This document shows positions 40,694 through 53,120 of a DNA stretch of 64,000 bases, piece after piece. A program made the translations under genes and the position numbers. The stretch is from Cellulomonas uda. GTDB taxonomy: Bacteria > Actinomycetota > Actinomycetes > Actinomycetales > Cellulomonadaceae. Below the pieces are notes generated by a model, which saw nothing but the letters and a program-made list of their open reading frames with translations, did not search any database and had not been told where the DNA came from. Each line of letters opens with the position of its first letter. Position 1 is the first letter of the stretch. The stretch covers positions 1 through 64,000 of the forward strand of contig NZ_BJLP01000005.1 of the NCBI RefSeq assembly GCF_006538705.1, in the 5' to 3' direction.

Positions 40694-43600
40694 TCAGGCG
40701 GAGTCGCGCATCCGCTGGCTCACGACGGTCGTCACGCCGTCCCCGCGCATGGTCACGCCGTAGAGCGCGTCCGCGATCTCCATCGTGCGCTTCTGGTGCG
40801 TCACGACGATGAGCTGCGAGTCCTCCTGCAGCTCACGGAAGATCTCCAGGAGCCGCCCGAGGTTGGCGTCGTCGAGCGCCGCCTCGACCTCGTCCATGAC
40901 GTAGAACGGGCTGGGCCGGGCCTTGAAGATCGCGACGAGGAGCGCGACCGCGGTGAGCGAGCGCTCACCGCCGGACAGCAGCGACAACCGCTTGACCTTC
41001 TTGCCCGCGGGACGCGCCTCGACCTCGATGCCCGTGGTGAGCATGTCGCCCGGGTCGGTCAGGACGAGCCTGCCCTCGCCGCCCGGGAACAGCCGCGGGA
41101 ACACGTCGTCGAACGCCGCCGCGGTGTCGCGGTACGCCTCGGCGAACACCTGCTCGACGCGCTCGTCGATCTCCTTGACGATCTCCAGCAGGTCCGCACG
41201 GGACTTCTTGAGGTCCGCGAGCTGGTCCACGAGGAACTTGTGCCGCTCCTCGAGCGCGGCGAACTCCTCGAGCGCGAGCGGGTTGACCCGGCCCAGGAGC
41301 GAGAGGGCGCGCTCCGCGGCGCGCAGCCGCTTCTCCTGCTGCTCGCGCACGTACGGCACGTGCGTGGGTGCCTCGGGGTCCGGCTCGGTGCCGGGTGCGA
41401 CGACGACCGGCACGTCGCGGTGCGGCCCGAACTCGTCCAGCAGCACCGCGGGATCCAGGCCGAGCTCCTCGACGGCGCGCGTCTCGAGCTGCTCGATGCG
41501 CAGCCGCTGCTGCGTGCGCGCCACCTCGTCCCGGTGCGCGACGTCCGTCAGCCGCCCGAGCTCCGCCGCCTGCTGCTCGACGGTGACGCGCGCCGCCCCG
41601 ATCGCCTCGTCGCGCCGCGCCCGCGCCGCCTCGGCGGACTCGCGCTCGTCGGACGCCCGCCGCAGGGACCCCTCCAGCAGCGAGAGCGTGCGCGTCGCAC
41701 CCGCACGCACCGCCTCGGCCACGGCGGCCTGCCGGGCCCGCTCCCGCTCGCGCTCCTGCGCGCGCTCGCGCGCGACCCGCTCGGCGCGCGCCGCGCGTTC
41801 GAGCGACTCGGCGCGTCCCGCGAGGGCGCGGGCGCGCTCCTCGGCCGTGCGCAGGGTCAGGCGGGCCTCGGTCTCGCGCTGCCGCGCGGCCGTCGCCGCC
41901 TCGAGCATCGCGTCACGACGGGCCGTGCCCTGCGTGATCTGCGCCTCGCTCTCCCCGGGCTCGACCTCGGCCGCGGCGAGCCGTGCCGTGAGCTCGGCGA
42001 GCTGCGCGGTGTCCTCCTCGAGCGTGCGCGACGCCGCGTCGAGCGACGCCTGAACGCGCTCCGCCTCCGCCCGCGCGGCACGTGCCGTGGACCCCAGGTT
42101 CCCGAGCTGCTCGGCCACCGCCGCGAGCTGCGCGTCGGACTCGTTGAGCCGTTCGAGCGTCTCGTCGTACCGCGTGCGTGCCTCGCCGCGCTCCTGCGTG
42201 GCGCGGGCGAGCGCGAACCGGAGCCGCTCGGCGTCGGCGGCCGCCGCCTGCGCGGCCTGACGGGCCTGGTCGAGCGCCGCCTGCAGGTGCAGCGCGCTCG
42301 GCGCGCTCGCCGACCCGCCGGACGCGCGGGTCGCGGACAGCACGTCACCGGTCCGGGTCGCGACGACGAGCCCGGGCGCCTGCGCGAGCACCGCGCGCGC
42401 CCCCGCGAGGTCGTCCACGACGACGACGTCGGCCAGGAGCGCGTGGACCGTCCCGCGCACGTTCTCGGGCGCCCGCACGAGGTCGACCGCGGGCACCGCA
42501 CCCGCGGGCAGGTCCGCCGGGAGGTCACGCGGCGCGGCCGTCCCGCCCCCCACGAGCAGGCTCGCGCGGCCCGCGTCCTGTGTGCGCAGCCAGCGGATCG
42601 CGTCGACCGCCGCACCGAGCGACTCGACGGCGACCGCGTCCGCGGTGGCGCCGAGCGCGGCGACGACCGCTTCCTCGTCGGCCGGGTCCACCGCGAGCAG
42701 CGCCGCGACCGAGCCGATCGTCCCCGGCAGCGAGTCCGCCGCGAGCAGCGCCCCCGCGCCGTCCTTGCGCGTGAGGCTCAGCTCGAGCGTCTCGGCGCGC
42801 GACTCCTGGTTGGCGCGCTCGCGCTCCGCGGCGGCCAGCGCCTCGGTCAGCTCGGCGACGCGGGCGGTGGCGGTCTCGAGCGCCTCGGCGGCCGACTCGT
42901 GCGCGGCGTCGAGGTCCTCCTCGCCCTCCTCGGCGCCCGCGACCTGCGACTCCAGCGCCGCGAACCGCGCGGTCGCCTCCGCGCCGCGACGCTCGGCGGC
43001 GACGAGGGTCTCCTGGAGCCGGCCCAGCTCGGCCTGCGTCGCCTCGACGCGGCTGCGGCGCGCCGCGACCTGACCCGCGAGGCGGGCCACGCCCTCACGC
43101 CGGTCCGCGGCACCGCGCAGCGCGGTCGCGAGCTCCTTCTCCGCGTCCGCGGCCTGCTGCTCGACCTCCTGCCGCGCGGCGACCGCCGCGTCGAGCGCCG
43201 CGCGCGCGAGGTCCACCTCCGCGGCGAGCTCCGCCTCGGCCTGCCGCACGCGTCCCGCCTGCGCGGCCAGGTCGTCGGGGTCGCGCCCGTCCGTGCGCTC
43301 GGGCACCGCGGCGCCCAGCAGCCGCACCCGGTCCGCCGCGAGCGACGCGGTGCCGCGCAGCCGCTCGCGCAGCGACGAGAGCCGGTACCAGACCTCGCTG
43401 ACCTGGGAGAGCTCCGGGGCGGCCTCGGCGGCCTCGCGCTCGAGGGTCGCGAGGTGGGCCCGCGTGCGGGCGAGCGCCGACTCGACCTCCTCGCGCTGGC
43501 GCGCGACCGCGGTCTCGTCGGCGATCTCCTGCTCGAGCTGGGCGGTCAGCTGCGCGAGGTCGTCCGCGAGCAGCCGGGCCCGCGCGTCCCGCAGGTCGGC

Positions 43601-44257
43601 CTGCACCACGGCGGCCTTGCGCGCGACCTCGGCCTGACGGCCCAGCGGGCCGAGCTGACGGCGGATCTCGGCGGTGAGGTCGCCCAGGCGCGTGAGGTTG
43701 GCCTGCATCGCGTCGAGCTTGCGCAGCGCCTTCTCCTTGCGCTTGCGGTGCTTGAGGACGCCGGCGGCCTCCTCGATGAACCCGCGCCGCTCCTCGGGCG
43801 TCGCGCGCAGCACCGCGTCGAGCTGGCCCTGCCCGACGATCACGTGCATCTCGCGGCCCAGCCCGGAGTCCGAGAGCAGGTCCTGGATGTCGAGCAGACG
43901 GCAGCCCTGACCGTTGATCGCGTACTCCGAGCCGCCGTTGCGGAACAGCGTCCGGCTGATGGTGACCTCGGTGTACTCGATCGGCAGCGCGCCGTCGGTG
44001 TTGTCGATGGTCAGCGCGACCTCGGCGCGGCCCAGCGGCGGACGCCCCGCGGTGCCCGCGAAGATGACGTCCTCCATCTTGCCGCCGCGCAGGGACTTGG
44101 CGCCCTGCTCCCCCATGACCCACGCGAGCGCGTCGACGACGTTCGACTTGCCGGAGCCGTTCGGGCCGACCACGCACGTGACGCCCGGCTCGAAGCTCAA
44201 CGTCGTCGCCGAGGCGAACGACTTGAACCCGCGCAGGGTCAACGTCTTGAGGTGCAC
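40694..44257 (-). CDS. smc: Chromosome segregation ATPase SMC
   Basis: 1187 residues. SMC proteins compact and segregate chromosomes with ScpA/ScpB. Walker A GPNGSGKSNVVDALAW is near residue 32, and the C-terminal signature LSGGERSLTAVALL precedes Walker B FYVMDEVEAALDD. Two long coiled-coil arms surround a Gly-rich hinge near residues 500-640 (DSLPGTIGSVAALL). The fold is complete. The GTG at 44257 is the start. ndk lies upstream on the same strand. ScpA/B genes are not in this window. Confidence 0.97.
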   Translation of the reverse strand: MHLKTLTLRGFKSFASATTLSFEPGVTCVVGPNGSGKSNVVDALAWVMGEQGAKSLRGGKMEDVIFAGTAGRPPLGRAEVALTIDNTDGALPIEYTEVTISRTLFRNGGSEYAINGQGCRLLDIQDLLSDSGLGREMHVIVGQGQLDAVLRATPEERRGFIEEAAGVLKHRKRKEKALRKLDAMQANLTRLGDLTAEIRRQLGPLGRQAEVARKAAVVQADLRDARARLLADDLAQLTAQLEQEIADETAVARQREEVESALARTRAHLATLEREAAEAAPELSQVSEVWYRLSSLRERLRGTASLAADRVRLLGAAVPERTDGRDPDDLAAQAGRVRQAEAELAAEVDLARAALDAAVAARQEVEQQAADAEKELATALRGAADRREGVARLAGQVAARRSRVEATQAELGRLQETLVAAERRGAEATARFAALESQVAGAEEGEEDLDAAHESAAEALETATARVAELTEALAAAERERANQESRAETLELSLTRKDGAGALLAADSLPGTIGSVAALLAVDPADEEAVVAALGATADAVAVESLGAAVDAIRWLRTQDAGRASLLVGGGTAAPRDLPADLPAGAVPAVDLVRAPENVRGTVHALLADVVVVDDLAGARAVLAQAPGLVVATRTGDVLSATRASGGSASAPSALHLQAALDQARQAAQAAAADAERLRFALARATQERGEARTRYDETLERLNESDAQLAAVAEQLGNLGSTARAARAEAERVQASLDAASRTLEEDTAQLAELTARLAAAEVEPGESEAQITQGTARRDAMLEAATAARQRETEARLTLRTAEERARALAGRAESLERAARAERVARERAQERERERARQAAVAEAVRAGATRTLSLLEGSLRRASDERESAEAARARRDEAIGAARVTVEQQAAELGRLTDVAHRDEVARTQQRLRIEQLETRAVEELGLDPAVLLDEFGPHRDVPVVVAPGTEPDPEAPTHVPYVREQQEKRLRAAERALSLLGRVNPLALEEFAALEERHKFLVDQLADLKKSRADLLEIVKEIDERVEQVFAEAYRDTAAAFDDVFPRLFPGGEGRLVLTDPGDMLTTGIEVEARPAGKKVKRLSLLSGGERSLTAVALLVAIFKARPSPFYVMDEVEAALDDANLGRLLEIFRELQEDSQLIVVTHQKRTMEIADALYGVTMRGDGVTTVVSQRMRDSA

Positions 44258-44354
44258 GTCCGCGAGTGTAGGTGGACCGCGGTCCCGAGCCGGGGACGTG
44301 CGCGACGAACCGGCCGCACCGGGGCGCTCGCCCCTGCCCGACCCGTCCGGGATG

Positions 44355-44780
44355 TCACAGGCCGGGGAACCACAGCCCGATCTCGCGCTCGGCCGACTCC
44401 GGGGAGTCCGAGCCGTGCACGATGTTCTCGATGACCTTCCGGCCCCAGTCGCGCGCGAGGTCGCCGCGGATCGTGCCGGGGGCCGCGACCGTCGGGTCGG
44501 TCGCGCCCGCGAGCGAGCGGAAGCCCTCGACGACCCGCTGGCCCTCGACCACGGCCGCGACCACCGGGCCGGAGAGCATGAAGTCGACGAGCGGCTGCAG
44601 GAACGGCTTGCCCGCGTGCTCGGCGTAGTGCTCCGCGAGCAGCTCGGGCGTCGCCCGGCGCAGCTCGAGCGCGACGAGCGTGTAGCCCTTCGCCTCGACC
44701 CGGCGCAGGACCTCCCCCACGAGGCCGCGCGCGACGCCGTCGGGCTTGACGAGGACGAGGGTGCGCTGCGAGTCGGTCAT
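44355..44780 (-). CDS. ndk: Nucleoside diphosphate kinase
   Basis: 141 residues. It transfers gamma-phosphate between nucleoside triphosphates and diphosphates. It shows TLVLVKPDGVARGLVGE near the start and the active-site His in NIVHGSDSPESAERE. Length is standard. The ATG at 44780 is preceded by AGGGTGA; an upstream in-frame GTG is an alternative. A 7-base hairpin (44809-44825) separates it from DUF4233, so it can be transcribed independently. Confidence 0.97.
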   Translation of the reverse strand: MTDSQRTLVLVKPDGVARGLVGEVLRRVEAKGYTLVALELRRATPELLAEHYAEHAGKPFLQPLVDFMLSGPVVAAVVEGQRVVEGFRSLAGATDPTVAAPGTIRGDLARDWGRKVIENIVHGSDSPESAEREIGLWFPGL

Positions 44781-44808
44781 GGCGCTCACCCTAGTGTCGG
44801 CTCCCGTG

Positions 44809-44825
44809 GGCGGGCCCGGCCCGCC
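44809..44825 (-). terminator. Short hairpin between DUF4233 gene and ndk
   Basis: GGCGGGC and its complement with a CCG loop, 66 bases after the DUF4233 stop and 28 bases before the ndk start. It may end or weaken the upstream transcript. Confidence 0.5.
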
Positions 44826-44890
44826 GGACGTCGTGTTCGTCACGTCTCGTCCGGTCCGCGGGCGTCGGGCCGCCCGGTCAGGCCGCCGGG

Positions 44891-47749
<2,859 letters not shown>

Positions 47750-47759
47750 GCGTCAAGGT

Positions 47760-47789
47760 TACATCGACTGCAACTTTGCACCCGATGTA
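47760..47789. promoter_or_regulatory. Compound palindromic operator upstream of tetR
   Basis: Two nested inverted repeats share one centre: TACATCG (47760-47766) with CGATGTA (47783-47789), and TGCAA (47769-47773) with TTGCA (47776-47780). The 30-base element is AT-richer than its surroundings, ends 11 bases upstream of the tetR start, and lies in the gap after dhaM. It fits a TetR dimer, or two dimers. Confidence 0.75.
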
Positions 47790-47813
47790 TTTTCTGCGAC
47801 GTGCGTCACGCGG

Positions 47814-48578
47814 TCAGATCTCGCCGAACCCCGCGTCGATCGCCTCGGTGAGCGCCGTGACCGCGTCCTGCGCCTGCGGCCCGGTCGCCTCGACGTGCAG
47901 CTCGGCACCCTGCGTCGCACCGAGCTTCATGAGCTCCAGGACGCTCGCCGCGTTCACCCCGTTGACCGACACGGTCGCGTCGTAGCCCGCGAGCATCCGG
48001 GCGACGACCGCGGCGGGCCGCGCGTGCAGGCCGAGCGGGTTGAGCAACGTCCGCGTCGCGCGCACGACGCCGGGATCGACCTGCGGTGAGGCGTCGACGG
48101 TCTCGGGCACGGGTCCTCCTGGGGTGTCGGGTGCGGCCCGCACGGGGCCGAAGATCGATCCGGCGTGCGCGACGGACGCGAGCACGCCGGCCAGGTCGGC
48201 GCCGCCGTGCGCCGTGACGGCCGCCGCGACGGCGCCCTCGACGAACGGGCCGTCGGCCACCTGCACGCGCGCCGCGAGGTCCGGGTCCGCGAGCTCGAGC
48301 ACCGCCTCGGTGGTCAGCACCGCCGAGCCGAGGTCCGCGAGCACGACGACCGACCGACCGTCCTGCGCGGCGCGCACGAGCGCGGCCTCCACGCGCGCGA
48401 AGTCCGTGCCCAGGCCGCCGTCCTCGAGCCCACCCGCGGGCACGACGAGCACGCCCGGCGCCATCTGGCGCGCGAGTTCGGCGGCGCCCGCCGCGAGCGG
48501 CTCGGAGTGCGAGACCAGGACGAGGGCGACCGCCGCGGGCGTGCGCTCGTCGCCGGACCCGTCGGGCACCGTCGTCAC
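47814..48578 (-). CDS. dhaM: Dihydroxyacetone kinase phosphotransfer subunit DhaM fused to HPr
   Basis: 254 residues. The first ~130 residues are a DhaM (EIIA-man-like) domain, with the phosphorylatable His in LVLVSHSEPLAAG. A linker leads to an HPr domain at about residues 170-250, with its active His in GLHARPAAVVAR. In the PTS-dependent system phosphate passes from EI via HPr and DhaM to ADP on DhaL. The HPr fusion makes it partly self-contained; EI is not in the window. The GTG at 48578 overlaps the dhaL stop (GTGA). Confidence 0.92.
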   Translation of the reverse strand: MTTVPDGSGDERTPAAVALVLVSHSEPLAAGAAELARQMAPGVLVVPAGGLEDGGLGTDFARVEAALVRAAQDGRSVVVLADLGSAVLTTEAVLELADPDLAARVQVADGPFVEGAVAAAVTAHGGADLAGVLASVAHAGSIFGPVRAAPDTPGGPVPETVDASPQVDPGVVRATRTLLNPLGLHARPAAVVARMLAGYDATVSVNGVNAASVLELMKLGATQGAELHVEATGPQAQDAVTALTEAIDAGFGEI

Positions 48579-49216
48579 GACGCACCACCCGCCGCCACGA
48601 CCGCGGCCTCGAGCAGGAGCTGCGTCGAGCGTGCGCCGGGGTCGAGGTGTCCGGCCGAGCGCTCGCCCAGGTAGCTCGCGCGGCCCTTGGTCGCCACGAG
48701 CGGCACGGTGGACTGCGCGCCCGCGGCAGCGGCGCGCGCCGCGGCGGTGAGCACCGCGACCGGGTCGTCGCCCTCGGCGGCGGCCGCCGCGGCCGCCTCG
48801 GCAGCGGGCGACCACGCGTCCACCATCGTCTTCTCCCCCGTCGTGGCCTTGCCGCGCGCGACCACGCCGTCGAGGGCGGCCTCGACGAGCGCGACCACGC
48901 CCGCCGCGTCGAGCGCGGCGACGCCGGTGGCCTTGGCGGCGCGCAGGTAGGCGGTCCCGTACAGCGGGCCCGCGGCGCCACCGACGGTCGACATGAGCGT
49001 GGTCGCCACGAGCTTGAGCACGTCCCCCACGGTGGCGGGCGGCTCGCCGAGCGCGTCGAGCTTGCCCACCACGGCCGTGAACCCGCGCTTCAGGTTCTCG
49101 CCGTGGTCACCGTCGCCGATCTGCCGGTCGAGCTCGACCAGCTCGTCACGATGCTCGACGACCGTCCGAGCGCTCTCGCGCGCCCAGTCCACGGCCCACG
49201 CCACGTCCAGCGCCAT
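48575..49216 (-). CDS. dhaL: Dihydroxyacetone kinase ADP-binding subunit DhaL
   Basis: 213 residues. DhaL holds ADP/ATP and phosphorylates dihydroxyacetone bound to DhaK. The nucleotide/Mg motif IGDGDHGENLKRG is near residue 35, followed by LMSTVGGAAGPLYGTAYL and KGRASYLGERSAGHLDPGA, all typical. The ATG at 49216 has GGAGGAGG upstream. It is 55 bases after dhaK and overlaps dhaM. Confidence 0.96.
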   Translation of the reverse strand: MALDVAWAVDWARESARTVVEHRDELVELDRQIGDGDHGENLKRGFTAVVGKLDALGEPPATVGDVLKLVATTLMSTVGGAAGPLYGTAYLRAAKATGVAALDAAGVVALVEAALDGVVARGKATTGEKTMVDAWSPAAEAAAAAAAEGDDPVAVLTAAARAAAAGAQSTVPLVATKGRASYLGERSAGHLDPGARSTQLLLEAAVVAAGGAS

Positions 49217-49271
49217 GCCACCTCCTCCGGGTCGGACCCTGCCCCGTGCCATCCTCGCGCATGTCGCGCGG

Positions 49272-50267
<996 letters not shown>

Positions 50268-50372
50268 TCGCGCTCTCCTCCTGTCCTGGGCACCGCGTCA
50301 GGCACCGGTACCGGCCACGCCCCTGCTCGTCCCTCACCCTCGCGTCGCGCCCGCACCGCGGCAAGTGGCGGG

Positions 50373-50391
50373 CGTGCACGAGCCGTGCACG
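50373..50391. promoter_or_regulatory. Perfect inverted repeat upstream of dhaK
   Basis: CGTGCACG-AGC-CGTGCACG: two 8-base arms, each self-palindromic, with a three-base spacer. It lies between the folC stop and dhaK, about 106 bases upstream of the dhaK start. It is a plausible operator for the dha operon. The regulator is unknown. Confidence 0.5.
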
Positions 50392-50455
50392 TTTGTGCAG
50401 CGACGTGCGGGCCGACCTCCGGCCGACCTCCCGGGTGCGGGCGGCGGGCGGCCGG

Positions 50456-51850
50456 TCAGTCGCGGCCGAGCAGGATGCGCGCCTCGGCCACGAGCAGGAT
50501 CGACCCCGTCACGAGCACCGCGGCGCCGCGCTCGACCTCCGACTCGGCGCGCTCGACCGCGAGCGCCACCGCGTCGTCGAGGCGTTCGACCACGTGGACA
50601 CGGTCCTCGCCGAACACGTCGACCGCGATCTCGGCGAGCTCGTCCGCGGGCATCGCGCGCGACGTGCCGGCCTGCGTGACCACCACCTCGGCGAGCTCCG
50701 GCTCGAGCACCGACAGGATGGCCTCGGGGTCCTTGTCGGCCATGACACCGACGACTCCGACCACCCGCTGGAACGCGAACGCCTCGTCGAGCGAGGAGAC
50801 GAGCGCCAGGGCGCCCGCCGGGTTGTGCGCGCCGTCGACCAGCACCGTGGGGCTGGACCGGACCACCTCGAGGCGCCCGGGCGACGTCGCGTCCGCGAAC
50901 GCGGCGCCGACGACGTCCCCGTCGAGCGCTCCCCCGCCGGTCAGCAGCGCCTCCGTCGCGACGAGCGCGAGGAGCGCGTTGTGCGCCTGGAACTCGCCGT
51001 GCAGCGGCAGGAACACGTCGGCGTACACCCCGCCCAACCCGCGCAGCGTGAGCATCTGCCCGCCCACGGCGACCTGCCGCTCGACGACCGCGATGTCGAC
51101 GCCCTCGCGCACGACGCGCGCGCCCCGCTCCGCCGCCACCGCGAGCACGACGCCCTCGACCTGTTCGTCCTGCTCCGCGAGCACGAGGGTGGCGCCGTCC
51201 TTGACGATGCCCGCCTTGACCTCGGCGATCTCGACGAGCGTGTCGCCGAGCCACCGCTCGTGGTCCATCCCGACGGGAGTGATGACCGCGACCTCGCCGT
51301 CCGCGACGTTCGTCGCGTCCCACGAGCCGCCCATGCCGACCTCGACGACCGCGACGTCGACCGGGGCGTCCGCGAAGGCCGCGAACGCCATGACCACGAA
51401 CACCTCGAAGAACGACAGCTGCGGCTCGCCGCGCTCGGCCGAGCGCGCGTCGACCATCTCGACGTACGGGAGCACGTCGCGGTACGTCGCGACGAACGTC
51501 TCGTCGTCGATCGGCTCGCCGTCCACGGCGATGCGCTCGTTGACGCGCGTGAGGTGCGGGCTCGTGAACCGCCCGGTGCGCAGCCCGTGCTCGCGCAGCA
51601 GCCGCTCGACCATGCGGCTCGTCGACGTCTTGCCGTTGGTCCCCGTGAGGTGCACGACGCGGTAGGCGCGCTGCGGGTCGCCCAGCAGCTCGCACACCTC
51701 CTGCACGCGGCGGAACGACGGGTCGAGCTCGTGCTCGGGCGTGCGGCGCAGGATCTCGCGGTAGACCGCGTCGGCCTCCTCGCGCGCGGCGCGCGCCCGC
51801 TCGGCGGCGCGGCCGTCGGCCTCGCGACGAGCGCGGTCGGCGGCGCTCAT
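50456..51850 (-). CDS. folC: Folylpolyglutamate synthase / dihydrofolate synthase
   Basis: 464 residues. It adds glutamate to folates and/or makes dihydrofolate from dihydropteroate. Mur-ligase-like motifs are clear: the ATP-loop VHLTGTNGKTSTSRMVERLL near residue 67, RFTSPHLTRVNERI, VVEVGMGGSWDATN and VLVDGAHNPAGA. A charged N-terminal extension of about 45 residues precedes the core. The ATG at 51850 is used. It is followed by the dha block, not by DUF4233. Confidence 0.95.
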   Translation of the reverse strand: MSAADRARREADGRAAERARAAREEADAVYREILRRTPEHELDPSFRRVQEVCELLGDPQRAYRVVHLTGTNGKTSTSRMVERLLREHGLRTGRFTSPHLTRVNERIAVDGEPIDDETFVATYRDVLPYVEMVDARSAERGEPQLSFFEVFVVMAFAAFADAPVDVAVVEVGMGGSWDATNVADGEVAVITPVGMDHERWLGDTLVEIAEVKAGIVKDGATLVLAEQDEQVEGVVLAVAAERGARVVREGVDIAVVERQVAVGGQMLTLRGLGGVYADVFLPLHGEFQAHNALLALVATEALLTGGGALDGDVVGAAFADATSPGRLEVVRSSPTVLVDGAHNPAGALALVSSLDEAFAFQRVVGVVGVMADKDPEAILSVLEPELAEVVVTQAGTSRAMPADELAEIAVDVFGEDRVHVVERLDDAVALAVERAESEVERGAAVLVTGSILLVAEARILLGRD

Positions 51851-51980
51851 CGGACCGCCCCGGGGACGTGGCGGACGACGAGGGCGGCGCGAGAGGTCAT
51901 GCGGCCATTGTGCCGTGCGGGCCGCCGCCGTCGTCCGTCCGGCCGTTCCGGGCGCGGCACGCAGCGGCTACGGTCGGCGG

Positions 51981-53072
51981 ATGACCTTCGACCCCCGCGC
52001 GTCGGCCCACCGCGTGCGCCGCGCCCGCGCCGCCGCGCTCGTCGGCGCCCCCGCGCTCGTCGTCGCCACCGCGCTCGTCGGCGCCGCGGGGCTCGCCGCG
52101 CCCGCGTCCGCCGCGACCCCCGGTACGTCCGGCGTGGTGAAGGTGGTCGGCACCGGCACGCCCGCGTCGTGCACGCCCGCCGCGCTCGCGTACGCCGTGA
52201 AGTCGGGTGGGACCGTGCGGTTCGACTGTGGGCCGAAGAACGTCACGATCGCCCTGGACCGCACGCTGTTCGTGTGCAACACCACGACGTGCCGGCACCC
52301 CTGGCAGGACCCGAAGGCGAAGGTCGTCCAGCAGCTCGTGCTCGACGGGGGCGGCAAGGTCACGCTGTCCGGGCAGGGCGCGCGCGGGATCCTGTACGCC
52401 AACACGTGCGAGGAGTCGTTCGGCTGGATCGACAGCCGCTGCGACACGCAGACCACGCCGTACGTGCTGGTCAAGGACATCACGTTCACGCGCGGCGACG
52501 CGAGCCGCACGCCCGCGGGCAAGGCGTCCGTGGGAGGCGGGGGTGGCGGCGGCGCGATCGCGATGCGCGGTGGGCGGCTCACCGTGCAGCGCGCGACGTT
52601 CCGCGAGAACCGCTGCGTGCAGCAGCACCCCGACGCGGGTGGTGGCGCGATCCGCGTCGTCGGCCAGAAGGAGTCCGCGCGGGTCCTCGAGTCGACGTTC
52701 ACGGACAACGCGTGCGCGAACGGCGGCGCCGTGTCGTCGCTGCAGGCCCCGCTCCTGATCCGCGACTCGACGTTCACGGGCAACACCGCGACCGGCTCGG
52801 GCGCGTCCAGCGGGCAGGGCGGCAACGGCGGCGCGGTGTACTTCGACGGCACGCGGCAGTCGGTGACGATCGAGCGCTCCACGATCCAGCGGAACGTCGC
52901 GCCCGAGGGCGGTCCCGGCGTGTTCTACGTGAGCAACGACCGCACGGGCACGCTCACGATCACCGACTCGACCGTCACCAAGAACACCGGCGCCCGGTTC
53001 TGGACGCACAAGTTCCGCAGCATCTTCTACCTGGGCAAGGCGTTCGTCCGCTCGGGCTCGACGATCGACTGA
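51981..53072 (+). CDS. Secreted right-handed beta-helix protein
   Basis: 363 residues. A signal peptide (AALVGAPALVVATALVGAAGLAAPASA) precedes a parallel beta-helix made of repeats such as RATFRENRCV, ESTFTDNACANGGAVSS, DSTFTGNTATGSG and DSTVTKNTGAR. Gly-rich turns (VGGGGGGGAIAMRGG) occur near residue 190. The layout resembles polysaccharide-lyase or adhesin beta-helices, but no catalytic set is evident. It is on the opposite strand to its neighbours ileS and folC. The ATG at 51981 is used. Confidence 0.87.
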   Translation: MTFDPRASAHRVRRARAAALVGAPALVVATALVGAAGLAAPASAATPGTSGVVKVVGTGTPASCTPAALAYAVKSGGTVRFDCGPKNVTIALDRTLFVCNTTTCRHPWQDPKAKVVQQLVLDGGGKVTLSGQGARGILYANTCEESFGWIDSRCDTQTTPYVLVKDITFTRGDASRTPAGKASVGGGGGGGAIAMRGGRLTVQRATFRENRCVQQHPDAGGGAIRVVGQKESARVLESTFTDNACANGGAVSSLQAPLLIRDSTFTGNTATGSGASSGQGGNGGAVYFDGTRQSVTIERSTIQRNVAPEGGPGVFYVSNDRTGTLTITDSTVTKNTGARFWTHKFRSIFYLGKAFVRSGSTID

Positions 53073-53076
53073 GACG

Positions 53077-53116
53077 CGACGACGGCGCGGGCCTCGTGGG
53101 CACCGCGCCGTCGTCG
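53077..53116. terminator. Bidirectional hairpin between the beta-helix gene and ileS
   Basis: A perfect 14-base stem (left 53077-53090, right 53103-53116) with a 12-base loop, in the convergent gap. It can terminate both transcripts; on the minus strand it starts a few bases after the ileS stop. Confidence 0.85.
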
Positions 53117-53120
53117 GGTG

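Noticed and set aside
44321-44334. GGGGCG-CT-CGCCCC hairpin after ndk as a terminator
   Set aside because: The stem is short with an impossible two-base loop (five pairs when relaxed), which is common by chance at this GC content.
40796-44434. Very long plus-strand open frame opposite smc
   Set aside because: It is the antisense shadow of smc caused by high GC content and codon bias; it is Arg/Ala/Gly-rich with no recognisable domain.
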